64,000 bases of DNA from assembly GCF_000372725.1 (NCBI RefSeq), contig NW_005196379.1, positions 128,247 through 192,246 on the forward strand. The letters run 5' to 3'. The notes beneath the pieces are model-generated. The model searched no databases. It was given only the letters and a program-made list of their open reading frames with translations, and was not told the DNA's origin. The position numbers and the translations under genes were made by a program. Position 1 is the first letter of the stretch. Each line of letters opens with the position of its first letter. Shown here in pieces: positions 20,968 to 31,229 of this stretch. This stretch comes from Emiliania huxleyi CCMP1516. Lineage: Eukaryota > Haptophyta > Isochrysidales > Noelaerhabdaceae.

Positions 20968-20996
20968 ACTGGGCACGGGACTGGCGCGCTGGCACT
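20968..20996 (-). promoter_or_regulatory. Upstream motif shared with the She9 gene
   Basis: On the minus strand this reads GTGCCAGCGCGCCAGTCCCG then TGCCCAGTG, about 115-145 nt before the PPR gene ATG. Close matches occur at 61147-61175 (45-70 nt before the She9 ATG, same orientation) and at 57705-57735 and about 54287-54335 on the plus strand. A shared core-promoter or leader element is an inference. Confidence 0.4.
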
Positions 20997-21094
20997 GACC
21001 CACAAAAAGAATTTTCCTTAGTTTGATTGTTTGCGACTTCAACGGTAGTTCCAACCGTTTTCGGCCGCGGCTCAGAGCACGGGCTCAGAGCACG

Positions 21095-21920
21095 TCAGAG
21101 GACGGGGGAGCCGGGGACACTCAGCGCTTGCCGCTTCAGCTCGAGCTGGTGGGCTTCGGACAGGGTGACGCACTTGAAGCCGCGCTCGCGCAGACGCGGG
21201 AGCAAGGTGGCGAGCACCTGGCCGGGGAGGAGCAGCCGGGCTGGTTGCGGCGCTCCGGAGGCGGGGGCGAGGCTCGCGGCCATGCTAGCGGGCGTGCTCG
21301 CTATGATCAGCGCACATGCAGGTTGTTTTCGCGGTAGTTTGGCTCCGGGGTGTGGATGATGAGGATCGAGCCAGGCTGGCTGCAGCGCTCGACGTACTCG
21401 ATCAGAAACTCCGTGCTGTCCTGCAGAGCCACGTCATGGTTGTACACGTCTCCCAGGACGCAGTGGTAGTCGCACCGCTGCAGCTCTTGCAGCATGCTCG
21501 ACGTGAAGACGCCGCAGGGGGGCCGGAACCACTTGGCGCCCTGGCCGTAGCTGTATTTGCTGAACTTGTGCAGGGCCGTCTCGCACTCTAGCAGCTTCTC
21601 GCGAAACTCTTCCGCTTCGTAGCGGTGCGCCGGCTCGTCTGCAACCATGTGGTTCCCAAATTCGTGCCCCTCCTCCACGCAGCGGCGCATCACCTCCGCG
21701 TTGTCCTCGTTGACGTACGACGAGATGACGAAGAAGGTGGCACGCGCCTCGTTCTCCTGCACCAAAGGACCCTCGACGGGGTGAGAGGCGCTGGAGAGAG
21801 GGGCGGCCATTTGCTTCTATCAACAGTGTGCCAGCCCGGCATCTACCAGTGAGATCCTTCAGGATGTCCAGCACTGCGTGTCCCCAGGCGGAATGACGTG
21901 CCGGAGCGTCGTCTGTGGCG
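21095..21920 (-). CDS. Polysaccharide deacetylase (NodB homology)
   Basis: Removes acetyl groups from chitin- or peptidoglycan-like polymers in the family. Three exons are seen: about 21920-21830 (ATDDAPARHSAWGHAVLDIL, matching the TxDDGP metal motif region), about 21765-21316 (ATFFVISSYVNEDNAEVMRR, EEGHEFGNHMVADEPAHRY with the H-x-x-x-x-x-x-x-H metal pair, FRPPCGVFTSSM) and 21217-21095 (VLATLLPRLRERGFKCVTLS). The last intron (21315-21218) is GT-AG. The DD plus HH set for zinc binding is complete. The first junction and the true N-terminus are not resolved; a further upstream exon is expected. Confidence 0.85.
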
Positions 21921-23538
21921 AGTGGGGAAAGGCTGAGAGGTGGTTCAGAGGCGGAGAGAGCCTTTGTGGCTTACCACCGACCTATTGTGAGAGCAACGAC
22001 TCGATTCTCCTCCCCAACCTCGAAGAAGAAGCGCGTGCCGCCGACGAAGGATGGGGAGAAGGCACAGGCAGCCCTCGCGACTCGGCGCACTCCGATCCAC
22101 GTGAATAGGGTCCACAACAAGCGGAGCGCCTGGAAGGAAGGATGATGACGATGAGTAAGGGAGCGACGCACCTGGCTAGCGATGCACCTGATTAGAGGCG
22201 TGTCCAAGGGTGTGGAGAGCGGTGCCCGGGCCGTGAAACGACTGCCCGTCGAGCGGGTACGCAGTCGTAACAGGCCGCTCTGCGCAGCGCTGATCGCCCG
22301 CGCAGATGGCCAGACGCCCGAGCCTGGTCTCATCGTCAGGAGGGACATGCCCTCCTCGCGGCATATTTTCGTGCCCAGTGTTGTGCGAGGGAGTTTTGTT
22401 AAGATTCTTTTCTTCGGCGCAGAGGGTATTTTGGCCTGGCGAGTAGAGGCACACGCACGCTCTCTCGAGGTCTCTTGGAGCAGAGCCCCGGCGAGCCCTC
22501 GGTCCTCGGAGAGGGTACCCTGGGTGGGCGGGGCGAGAGAGAGAATTCTTGATACGAAACCACGACGACACACACCAGTCGACTCGCATCGGTTGCCTCC
22601 ATGAACGGCGGAGCTATTCTCGCGCCCACACCACACCTGGCTCCAACGTGGACACGCCCATAGCTGGGGACACTACTAGGTCACGCATGGCATCACAGAA
22701 GTTTTATCTCTGGGCCCCGAAAGGCATCTCTAGCAGTGTCGTTACACATGCCCCCTCCCCTCCTGGGCGCATGCGCCTCACGTCTCGCCAGAGCATAAGC
22801 CCTTGGCGTGTGGCGAGACGAGTTTTTCGCCATCGCAGCGAGCAGCAAGCCGCCCGCCGCAAACAGCCGGAGGCCTCGCCGCGGCACTGGCTGCGCCGCG
22901 GTCCCGCACCCGTCGACGCAGCTCCCCCCGCGGAAGACCGCGCGTAGCAACGTCTTGACGATCGAGATGAGCGTGCCTGAAGCTCGCCCACCTACTGCCC
23001 CTGAGAGTTGGTTATTGAGTGGGATCAGCTCCCCCCCTTGGGATCGAAGCCGCCACAACCTCACACCCAACATCCCAGGCGGGATCAGAAGGGGACTCCA
23101 CACCGGACACCGCCCGGGCACAGCCCCCCTACCCGTCGGATCGCACAGAGGGCCCCCTCGGAGCAGCCCACACACAATCACGCATCGGCAGAGTTAGTGC
23201 CTGAGTCAGGCAGACAGCACAGACAAGGAGAGGAGAGCGAGAGAGGAGAGAGAGAGAGAGGAGAGAGGAGAGGGTGAGGGAGTGTGTACACGTGAGGAGT
23301 GGGGAGGGTGTCTGTGGTGGGTTTTAGTCCTACTACGTGGTTAAAACCACGCGCCCCTCAGGAGCTTAAGGTAGAGCTGAGCGTCCAAGACGCCTCGGTG
23401 CCTCCCACCGGCGTGAGACCATCCGGATCTATCTGCCGCGTCCTCCGTACGCAGCAGTCCCCGCGATGGCCCACGGTCCGCCGTCGCCTGGTTGAGCCCC
23501 CTGCCTCCCGGTTGACCCCCCGGTCCCCGTACTCGACC
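21921..23538. other. No confident gene
   Basis: Short unrelated frames only. Part of 21950-22130 may include the missing 5' exon of the deacetylase. The purine-rich stretch 23228-23280 is low-complexity. Confidence 0.5.
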
Positions 23539-24069
23539 ATGAAACAAACTCAAAGTCCACCACAGCCACCAGCCTCCACCTCCACCGTCGAGCCGCGATC
23601 GCTGCCGCCCGCGACGCCGCCCGCCGCGTCAGATAGCCGCGACGCGCGCATCGAGTCGCGTCGGAGAGCCGCGCCGCACCAGCAGCAGCATCTGCACCAC
23701 CAGCAGCAGCAGCAGCACCACCACCACCACCCCAGAGAGAAGCGCACCTGCCCGACGCCGCCCGCCGCGTCAGACGCTCGCGACGCGCGCGTCGAGCCCA
23801 GTTGCACAGCCGCGCCGCGCCAGCAGCAGCATCGGCACCAGCAGCAGCAGCACCACCACCACCAGCAGCAACAGAGACAAGCAGTGCAGGCGCAGAGGCG
23901 CTCGCAGAGCGGCGCTCAGCGCCGCGCACGCCACGCTGCGGACCGTCGGACGAGCGCACCGTACGTCGGCGGCGAGCCGCGTCGCCAGCCGTCTCGCGAG
24001 AGAGCGGCGCCGCCGCGTGCGCGCAGCAGCCGCCGCGGCAGAGGCGAGCCGCGGCGACGTCCGCACTAA
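23539..24069 (+). CDS. Hypothetical Gln/His-rich low-complexity protein
   Basis: A 176-codon frame starting MKQTQSPPQPPAS. It contains a duplicated unit: PPAASDxRDARxE, a short spacer, then runs of Gln and His (DNA CAG/CAC repeats at 23686-23735 and 23821-23880). An Arg-rich end follows. There is no family signature. Composition could be that of a disordered nuclear protein or simply an open repeat, so the call is weak. Confidence 0.25.
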   Translation: MKQTQSPPQPPASTSTVEPRSLPPATPPAASDSRDARIESRRRAAPHQQQHLHHQQQQQHHHHHPREKRTCPTPPAASDARDARVEPSCTAAPRQQQHRHQQQQHHHHQQQQRQAVQAQRRSQSGAQRRARHAADRRTSAPYVGGEPRRQPSRERAAPPRARSSRRGRGEPRRRPH

Positions 24070-24089
24070 CGGATAACGGCCATTGGCGG

Positions 24090-24095
<6 letters not shown>

Positions 24096-24120
<25 letters not shown>
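24096..24120. repeat. (CT)n microsatellite
   Basis: A TCTC dinucleotide run of about 25 nt in the leader region just before the MND1 gene. Confidence 0.8.
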
Positions 24121-24123
<3 letters not shown>

Positions 24124-24191
24124 GGCGGGGCCTCTACTCGCCAGTATTTTGGCGGTTGTTTTGACGGGCCCTTACACGCCGCTCAACCAAC

Positions 24192-25472
24192 ATGGTGCGC
24201 TCGCAGCCTCCGCGCCGTTCGAGCCCGACCGCCATCCGCCTCCACGCGCCGGTCCGCCTCGGCTCTGCAGGGCAAGCGGGGAGTGTCGGCCGACGAAAAG
24301 AAGCAGCGCATGCTCGGCATGTTTCACGCTTCGCGTGCAGTGTACACCATGAAGGACATCGAACGCGACGCGCCCAAGTGACCCTCCTCCCCGCCAGTAC
24401 GGCCGGCGCACTCGCACCGAACGCCGGGCCGCGGTCGTCGCAGGCTCGGCATCATCTCCAACGCAGTCAAGGACGTGCTCAAGGAGCTCGTGTGCGACGA
24501 CCTCGTGCACGAGGAGAAGGTCGGCATCTCGACCTACTACTGGTCCTTCCCCGGCGAGCTCGGCGCCAAGAAGCGCGGCGAGGCGGCCGCCATCCGCCAG
24601 CAGACGGCGCTCGCCCGACCCCGATCCCGCCGCACACCAGCGCGTCCCACTCCCCTCTCCCCTCCTCCAAACTCGCGAGGCAGCCATTCCGCCCCTCGCT
24701 CCGTCGTCTCGCGATGCCGCCTCCACCGCCACCCTCCCGCACCCTCCCGCACCCTCCCGCACCCTCCCGCACCCTCCCTCCCGCCCCGCCGCACGCAGGC
24801 GCGGATGCGAGCCGAGGCATCGCAGCTTCGCGCGGCGGCGGCCGAGCGTTCGGCTCGCGACGGCGGCGCGGGTGCGGGCGAGCTGTGGTCGAGCGTGTGG
24901 CGCCTTCCCCCACCCGACGCCACGCCTCCCGCGTGCCCTCAGGCCCCGAGGAGGGCGTGGAGGCGGAGCGAGCCACCGCGTCCATTGCTGCGCTGCAGGC
25001 AGCACCTCCCCTCCACCTCCCCTCCACCTCCCCTCCACCTCCCCTCCACCTCCGCGACCAAAACCACTCCCTCCCTGTCGGTGGCTCGACCGGCCCCCGC
25101 CTCCCTACCCAAACAGGCGCAAGAAGCCAAGCTCGACGGCGCGCTCGAGGCGCCGCCGCCCGACGCCCTCGCCGCCAACCCCCTGCCGCCACGGCTCTCG
25201 CCGCCGCCGCCGCCGCCGCCGCCCCTCCCGCCGCCTCCGGCTCCGCCCTCCGTTCCGGCCCTCACCGCCCCCGCGCGCACCAGGCCGACAAGCTCGCCGG
25301 CGTCCTCGACCTGCGCCAGCGCCTTTCCGACCTGCCGCACCTGAAGGACGCAGCCAACCGCTGGACGGACAACTGCTTCGAGGTGCGCAAGAAGTTCATC
25401 GAGAAGTTCAACATGGATGCGAAGGAGGTGGACAAGCACTTTGAGATCCAGGGGCTCGACTACATCGACTGA
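24192..25472 (+). CDS. Meiotic nuclear division protein 1 (MND1)
   Basis: Partner of HOP2 in stimulating DMC1/RAD51 strand exchange during meiotic recombination. Seven exons: 24192-24194 (only the ATG), 24271-24377, 24444-24612, 24799-24871, 24943-24998, 25117-25149 and 25284-25472; 209 residues, matching the usual 200-220. The N-terminal winged helix reads GKRGVSADEKKQRMLGMFHA, VYTMKDIERDAPKLGIISNA, VKDVLKELVCDDLV, STYYWSFPGE. A coiled coil follows, then the diagnostic C-terminus AANRWTDNCFEVRKKF...GLDYID. Introns 1, 2 and 4 are GT-AG; 3, 5 and 6 are GC-AG. Confinement of exon 1 to the start codon is notable. A conserved meiosis gene indicates that the lineage keeps meiotic machinery. Confidence 0.95.
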   Translation: MVRSQPPRRSSPTAIRLHAPVRLGSAGQAGSVGRRKEAAHARHVSRFACSVHHEGHRTRRAQVTLLPASTAGALAPNAGPRSSQARHHLQRSQGRAQGARVRRPRARGEGRHLDLLLVLPRRARRQEARRGGRHPPADGARPTPIPPHTSASHSPLPSSKLARQPFRPSLRRLAMPPPPPPSRTLPHPPAPSRTLPPAPPHAGADASRGIAASRGGGRAFGSRRRRGCGRAVVERVAPSPTRRHASRVPSGPEEGVEAERATASIAALQAAPPLHLPSTSPPPPLHLRDQNHSLPVGGSTGPRLPTQTGARSQARRRARGAAARRPRRQPPAATALAAAAAAAAPPAASGSALRSGPHRPRAHQADKLAGVLDLRQRLSDLPHLKDAANRWTDNCFEVRKKFIEKFNMDAKEVDKHFEIQGLDYID

Positions 25473-27082
25473 CGTGCCCGCGGCCTCGTCTGTCGCCGAC
25501 GAGCAGCTGCGGCGCCGAGAGTGACGGCCTCTGGCATGGCCGGCTCCGCTCGCGAACCAGCGGAGGAGAACTGCCGCACCGCGACAGTCTACGTCTGGCA
25601 TGTGTGAGCCTCTGCCACGATTTGTTGTGTGGGCGGGTGTAATCTACAGGAGCAGATACCGGTCGGCGCATGTTTGGGGGTGGCTGTGGGGTGAGAGAGA
25701 GAGTGGTTGGGGTGTGCTTCTGGCGCGCGAGGTTTGAAATTCTTTTTACGAAGCAAAGAAGAAAAACAAACAACCAAGCGAGAAGTCAAAACGAGGGGTG
25801 GGAGAGGGAGGAGGACAGGGTCCCAACCTGCACGAGCAGAATTTTGGAAGGACGAGCAGGGGCACAGGGGGTTCTCTCGAGATGGGGTCCCCCAGCCCGC
25901 CGCAGGCGCCGATTTTTTGGCCTTTTTTCTTTTTCGCGCGATTTTTTACTTGTTTTCATGGGAATCCGGCGTACTTGCGGCCATGCTATCACGCCTTGCG
26001 ACATCCTTTCGGCGCTGCTGACCGTGCCATGCTGCTCAACTGACCGCCTGCATAGCTCGCGGCCTTAGTCTTCGGCATTCAGTGACGACCTGATCGTACG
26101 GCCAGTAGGAAGGTGTCCTTCCAGCGCGTGCACGCTTCTGACGCAATGCGCGTCACAAACTGCCTCGGATTGGCTGCTGGCACTCTCGAGGCTATGCCTA
26201 CACAGCCTCGCGCGCATGGGCAGTCAAGAGGGACCATGCACCTTCTCAGGACAGCGCCGGTGCCTCTCTCTTGGACCGGCAAACGTGGTGGTCTCGTGTC
26301 ACCGATGTGGGACCAGTGCGCGGCATCGCGCCATCGACAGCTCTGAACTGCGCCTCACCACTGACCGGGAAGGCCGCCAAGTGGGTCAGCACCGGTCGCA
26401 TATTGTGGCAGCAGTCAGCAGCGCATATCTGATAGCTAGAGCAGCAGCGTCAGTGTCGCAGGGTCGGATCGTGTCAAGCCTCTCGCCCGGCCGGCCGCGT
26501 GCAGACGTCGGCCTGTCTGCTGTCTGGAGTGATCTGTCGGCGGTCAGTACGACCGATCAGGTCGGAGTTTTCTGATGGTTGGAGGGTCTATCTGTGTGTA
26601 CTCCTCGAGATCTCTCCAAATCTGCCCTCTGATTAACCTAGCTTAATCGGGAAGTCGGTGCTAATAGAGACTAATAGAGCCGGAGCCCCGTTTCCGCACT
26701 GCTGCGCGGCGCACGGTGCCTCCGGGGGCCCCCGCCTCCCCCACAGAGCCTGCGACAAGGGACACGACAGGCTCGCAGCGCGGTGCTCGGGGGGCTCCCA
26801 AAACCCTGTACAAGCGGTTGGTCAGTTTCCCCTTGGTGGTGCACATGTATCGGTCAAATTCTTTTCCTAATGAAACGAAACGCGGTGGATCGGCGAGTGT
26901 CGGGCAAGTTGCCCATCCATGCGACCTCTCTTTCTTACCCCACACGAGTCACCAACTACATCACTCATCCGCCTATACCCACACCAAACCCACTCAGACG
27001 TCCGCTCGTCACTTTCGATATCCAGAACCAGCACCTGGACTCCGCTCGAGACCTGACTCGTCCCGATTCCCGACAGGACACG
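25473..27082. other. Long intergenic stretch holding a dispersed repeat
   Basis: The first 420 bp and last 360 bp show no gene. The middle is the repeat described at 25895-26720. Confidence 0.6.
25895..26720 (+). repeat. Dispersed repeat, copy A (about 820 bp)
   Basis: Matches 62465-63290 in the same orientation at high identity throughout, e.g. GCCGCAGGCGCCGATTTTT, GGCCAGTAGGAAGGTGTCCT, CTGACGCAATGCGCGTCACA, TCTCCAAATCTGCCCTC and GAGCCCCGTTTCCGCA at the right end. There is no intact reading frame or clear TIR. The family is probably a non-autonomous or degraded transposable element. Confidence 0.85.
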
Positions 27083-28374
27083 ATGGAGGCACCAAGACCA
27101 CAAGCTCCGCCGGCGAGCCCAAAGACGCGGTGGAAGCTACCTCCGGGTGGATCGCTGCTTCTGGAGTCCGTCTACAGCGTCCAGCCCTGCCCTTCCCTTC
27201 CTACCCGCGCCTCACTGGCAGAGCAGCTCAAGGCGACGACGCGGCAGGTGACTGTCTGGTTCCAAAGTGAGTCCGCACTGCGGGAGGGCGATACTCACAG
27301 CACCGGCCCACCCACTCCTCGTCCTCATTGCGCAGACAAACGCTCGCGCGACGTGAACATCCACAAGCCGGACAAGCAGAAGCTCCCGTCTCCGAGGCTG
27401 CCCGGCACCGAGACGGCCCGCAAGCCCTCCTCGGCAGACAAGTGGGCGGGGGCGGGCGACTCGACGAGCGGCGGGCCGCAGCCGTGGGTCGCAGCCGGGC
27501 GCAGCACCGCGGCTGTGCAGCGGCCCGGCCCGGACCTCCTCTGCACGCCTCAGGCGGTGGTGCAGGCTCTGGTCGAAACAGCTCCGCCGCCGGCAGCTCT
27601 CTTCCGGGCGGCGGGCGGCGGCTCGTTTGGGAGGGCGGCGGCCATGGCGCCAGCGCTCGTGGCGCCAAATGCAGTGCCGGTGCCCTGGCAGTCGTCGCGG
27701 GCCTCCCTCATGGCCGTGATGGCGCTGGAGCAGCAGCTCGGAGGGGCACCTCTCGACCTGGCGACGGCTCTCAAGGCGGCGTGCGGGGCGGGCGGGGAGG
27801 GAGGGGCGGCGGGCGCGGCGGTTACGATGGGTGCGGCGGGCGGGAGCAGGGGCAGGCTCGAGATCCCCAGACTCGAGCCGCCGCCGCCCGGGGAGCAAGA
27901 CCTTTACCGCACCGCGTCGCTCAAGGCGATCTCATCCCCTGCCCTCCCCTTCCATGCCCTCCCCTTCCTTGCCCTCCCCTTCCTTGCCCTCCCCTTCCAT
28001 GCCCTCACCCCGCTGGCCTGCTGCCGTCTCCTGGCCCCTCACCGCTGGCTTGCTGCCCCCCTTCCCCCGGCCCGACACCAGCCACGGCTCCGACCGCATC
28101 TCCCGCCGGGTGCAGGAGCTCGCCAGCCTGTGCGCAGGGTCGATCCACAGCTCGATCTCGCACGACTCGCAGCAGGCAGACGCCGCGCAGGCGCGCCAAC
28201 CCCTGCCGTGTGCTTGGGCTAGTTGGAGATGGAGGGAGGGAGGGGGGGGGGGGGGGACGCCTTTGCGATGCGAGAGGACCGCCCCGGCCGCAGGCGCTCG
28301 GCTCAATCTCGCGGATGGCCTCGCTCGGGGACCTCTCCGCGTTCGAGTCCTGCCTGGACAAGAGCAGCGAGTAG
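27083..28374 (+). CDS. Homeobox transcription factor
   Basis: Starts MEAPRPQAPPASPKTRWKL at 27083. The homeodomain lies at the N-terminus: TRWKLPPGGSLLLESVYSVQ, ASLAEQLKATTRQVTVWFQ, and then, across intron 27267-27335 (GTGAGT...GCAG), NKRSRDVN. Helix 3 WFQNKR is intact. Exon 2 (27336 to about 27930) encodes an Ala/Pro-rich region with LMAVMALEQQLGGAPLDLA. A third exon ends at 28175 (ELASLCAGSIHSSISHDSQQ) and the last is 28294-28374 (ALGSISRMASLGDLSAFESC). The last intron is GC-AG. The exon 2/exon 3 junction is ambiguous (donor in 27918-27930, acceptor at 28085 or 28117); that intron carries TGCCCTCCCCTTCC repeats. The subclass (TALE or not) is not decided; no three-residue loop extension is evident. 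Confidence 0.85.
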
Positions 28375-29014
28375 CCACTCTCTCCCGTCGATGAACCCCC
28401 CCCCCCCGGCGGCTAGAGCCGCCCTCTGAGGCAGCAGAGCAGTTTTGAACGATCCGCATGCGCGCGTGCTCTCCCTCCCTCCCTCCCTCCCTCCCTCCCT
28501 CCCTCCCTCCCTCCGTCTTTCCCCCTACCTCTCTCCCGGTCTCCCTCTCTATCGCTCTTTAGCTACTCGTTCGGCCTCTCACTCTCTTGTCTGTCATTCT
28601 GTGAGAGCTCTTACTCGCATGCATCTCGCGTCTTGTCCATCTTCTACGTGTCTACGCGAAGTAATACGTAATATGTGAAAAGGTGTCGTCTGTAAGAGAG
28701 ACACGTGCAAAATAAAGCACCCTTTGTTTTTACGTTACTACGCATTACTTCGAGTATTCAGTATAGATAGAGGGGGGCCCACAGCGTCCTAATCTAAAAT
28801 CTGAGGATTAAGGATTCAGACTTCGCTTTAGTGAGGCCAAAGTGAGTTTATGGATGGGTGAGAACGGTACGGGACGCGAGGAGTCACGCGGACCGACTCG
28901 TCGGCGACTTTGCTGCACGCCGTCTCAGAATTTTTCTCAGCGTGAGCGAGACGTGGAAGAGTGCCACCGTCGGGTAGGACAGGTCGGCCCGGAGTATCAG
29001 AGTAGCCGTCGTGG
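28375..29014. other. No gene; low-complexity tract
   Basis: Contains a CCCT tetranucleotide run (28471-28514) and otherwise unrecognised sequence between the homeobox gene and the element at 29015. Confidence 0.6.
28471..28514. repeat. (CCCT)n microsatellite
   Basis: About eleven uninterrupted copies of CCCT on the plus strand. Confidence 0.9.
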
Positions 29015-29649
29015 TCGTGGCGCTTAGGGGACCCCTAGGGTTCTGAGGGCCGGATTTTTTTAAGACCTTTTAAGAGATTGGCGGCTCCAGAGCCGCCTCG
29101 GTGCGTTTAAGAGATTGGGCCCATGCTGCCGCTCCCATTTAAGAGACCATTTAAGAGAATCGCACACCGCGCCCAACCTGAGCCATTTGAGCCATTTAGA
29201 GCGTTTAAGCGCGGGGAGGCTGGCGGGCGGGCGGGCGAGCGAGCGGGCGGGCGGGCGGCAGAGAGCGAAGCGCTCTCGGGGCCGAGCGAAGAGCTTTCGC
29301 CGCCCGTCGGCAAGTTTTGAGTATAGACCATTCATGGTGTGATCGCGTTTAAGGGCGCGGGGAGGCTGCCGAGTCGTTTGACCGTTTAAGACCGTTTAAG
29401 GAATCGGCGGCCCAGCAAGCCTGTTCATGATTACAATAGTATTCAAGTATTGTACTCAGAATACACGTGCATCGTGAGTACTCAACTCATGAGTACCACC
29501 GCAGTTGAGTATTCATACTCATGAGTACGTCTGGCGCATGCGTGAGTACTTGTACTCAAGTCCATGAATACTACTGGCCAGTCGGTCACGTCCCAAAACG
29601 CGCTCCCTGAGACTCGACCGACCGCTATCTCTGCTCCAGCGCTTCGCAT

Positions 29650-30137
29650 ATGCCACCAAAGAGGAAGAAGGCCCAGCCTCGACTAGAAGTGCAAAAATAC
29701 AAGCTGCTTCGGCAGCCGATGAATCTTATCGGCACGCAGGTCAAGTTCCTCGGGTCGTTCTGGGAAGGGCGCATGACGGCCGAAGAGAAAGCTACGGAGA
29801 ACCTGTGCACGGTGCTTGACTGGAGTACCTGTGCACGGTGCTTGACTTTCAGATCGCTCACCGCATGCAGCCTGGCGCCCCGCCGATGCTGGCAGACCCC
29901 AACCTCAACCCGGCCCACCTCGCTGTGCTGGTCAGGATTGGCTTCAACAAGAAGGCCTTCGAGCCGGCAGTGGCAGCGATCAAGGAGAAGTACTACGAGC
30001 TGTTCCGAGGCAAAGGGGGCGAGCACAAGGAGGGCTCCTCGGGCGCGGCCGGTGCGGCATCTTCATCGGCGGCCGGGGCGGCCGGGGCGGCTTCGTTCGT
30101 CGTCGGATGCCGCCGACGTGGCATCGTGAATATCTAG
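29650..30137 (+). CDS. Element gene A, unrecognised basic protein
   Basis: Starts MPPKRKKAQPRLEVQKYKLL, with a nuclear-localisation-like PPKRKK. It continues MNLIGTQVKFLGSFWEGRM, TAEEKATENLCT, then in the next frame FQIAHRMQPGAPPMLADPNL, NPAHLAVLVRIGFNKKAFEP, AVAAIKEKYYELFRGKGGEH and an Ala/Ser-rich end. The frame changes across a 26-nt tandem duplication at about 29794-29845 (ACCTGTGCACGGTGCTTGAC occurs twice). Either this is a short intron (GT at 29809, AG at 29848-29849, keeping phase) or a recent frameshifting duplication. No known domain. It lies inside the TIR-bounded element and is convergent with gene B, so it is likely to belong to that element. Confidence 0.5.
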
Positions 30138-30252
30138 CCGCGGTGCCCTGTATTGTCTGTGGCTCCGTTTGTGTGTTTTAATTTTGGTCATTATTCTCTT
30201 CACAGCGCACGCGAGCCGATAGCCCGGTCATGAACAAGGTTACTTCCCCCAT

Positions 30253-30708
30253 GCGCAGGGCTCCTCTTTGCTTTCTTCTACTCCCTACTATCATCTCGTT
30301 CCCGTCCTACCAGAGAAGGTTACTTCCCCCAGGATTGGTCTTCTCTGCCTGCGGGAACACCCTCGGGCGGCCGGGTGGGGCTGCGGCTGGAGCTAGCATG
30401 GCTCGATAGAGCCGAGACCCCGTGTTGAGGCGGCGCTCCTGTGGGCGGCTGTGGAATCGGGAGATTCGACCTTAGATCTCCAGTTATCTCATCCCAGTGG
30501 ATGGACGTCCGGACGTCCCTTTGTGTTCCTCTCGCCGTCCGCCAGCGAGACGCTCTGTCGCTGGCGGCCGCAGTTTTCTGTGACCCACCCACCTCTCCCT
30601 TGTGTTTTGTCTGGGGAGGGGCTTCTCCTGCGGAGTCGTGCGTGCGCAGGGCTCCTCTTTGCTTTCTTCTACTCCCTACTATCATCTCGTTCCCGTCCTA
30701 CCAGAGAA
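30253..30708 (+). repeat. Exact 65-bp direct repeat pair
   Basis: Copies at 30253-30317 and 30644-30708 are identical and begin GCGCAGGGCTCCTCTTTGC. They bracket about 326 bp between the two element genes. This could be a tandem-duplication scar or the boundary of an insertion inside the transposon-like element. Confidence 0.85.
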
Positions 30709-30756
30709 CGACAAATCCTCTATCGAGCCACGCCACTAACTAGCACTACTGGCTGC

Positions 30757-31229
30757 CTAATCCTCAATGCCCTCTTCAAACTCAGCAATCGCAGCCTTCA
30801 CAGCCTCATCTTCCGCCTTTCGGTACTTCTTCACTGCGCCGTTCAGCTGCGCCTTGCCGCAGTTCTCGTACAGCTCCTCAAGCTCAACCCAGCGTGTATC
30901 GGCAAAGCCTGCGTCATGCTGGTCCTCTTTGAACGTGCCGCGCGTGAGGTAGCAAATGGTGTTGTCGGCAGCAGCCAGCCTGTTGCGCCGCTTCTTTCCG
31001 ATCAGTTGATCGGGGTCGCAAAAGCGCATGCCGAGCACCGCCTCAATCTTGTAGCAGAATGTCGGCACGACCGCGTCTCCGCACCGCCACCTGCCAGCCG
31101 CGCCTGGCGCTGCGCCGCAGCCGCTCTCTGGCACTTGTAACGGCAGCACATGGTGCGGTGCGCGTACTTGAGCAGGCGGTGCGCGCCGCAGTTGGCGCAG
31201 GGACCCTGGGAGTAGGGCGTGCGCGGCAT
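30757..31229 (-). CDS. Element gene B, Cys/His-rich N-terminus
   Basis: From the ATG at 31229 it reads MPRTPYSQGPCANCGAHRLL KYAHRTMCCRYKCQ, with CxxC...H...CC...C spacing like a small zinc ribbon or knuckle. The later part, in another frame, is FCYKIEAVLGMRFCDPDQLI, KKRRNRLAAADNTICYLTRG, RWVELEELYENCGKAQLNG and an acidic end EFEEGIED. The two parts must be joined by a short intron near 31105-31060 (GT and AG candidates give about 44 nt). No family is recognised. With gene A this could be the mobility or DNA-binding gene of the element; that is inference from position only. Confidence 0.45.
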
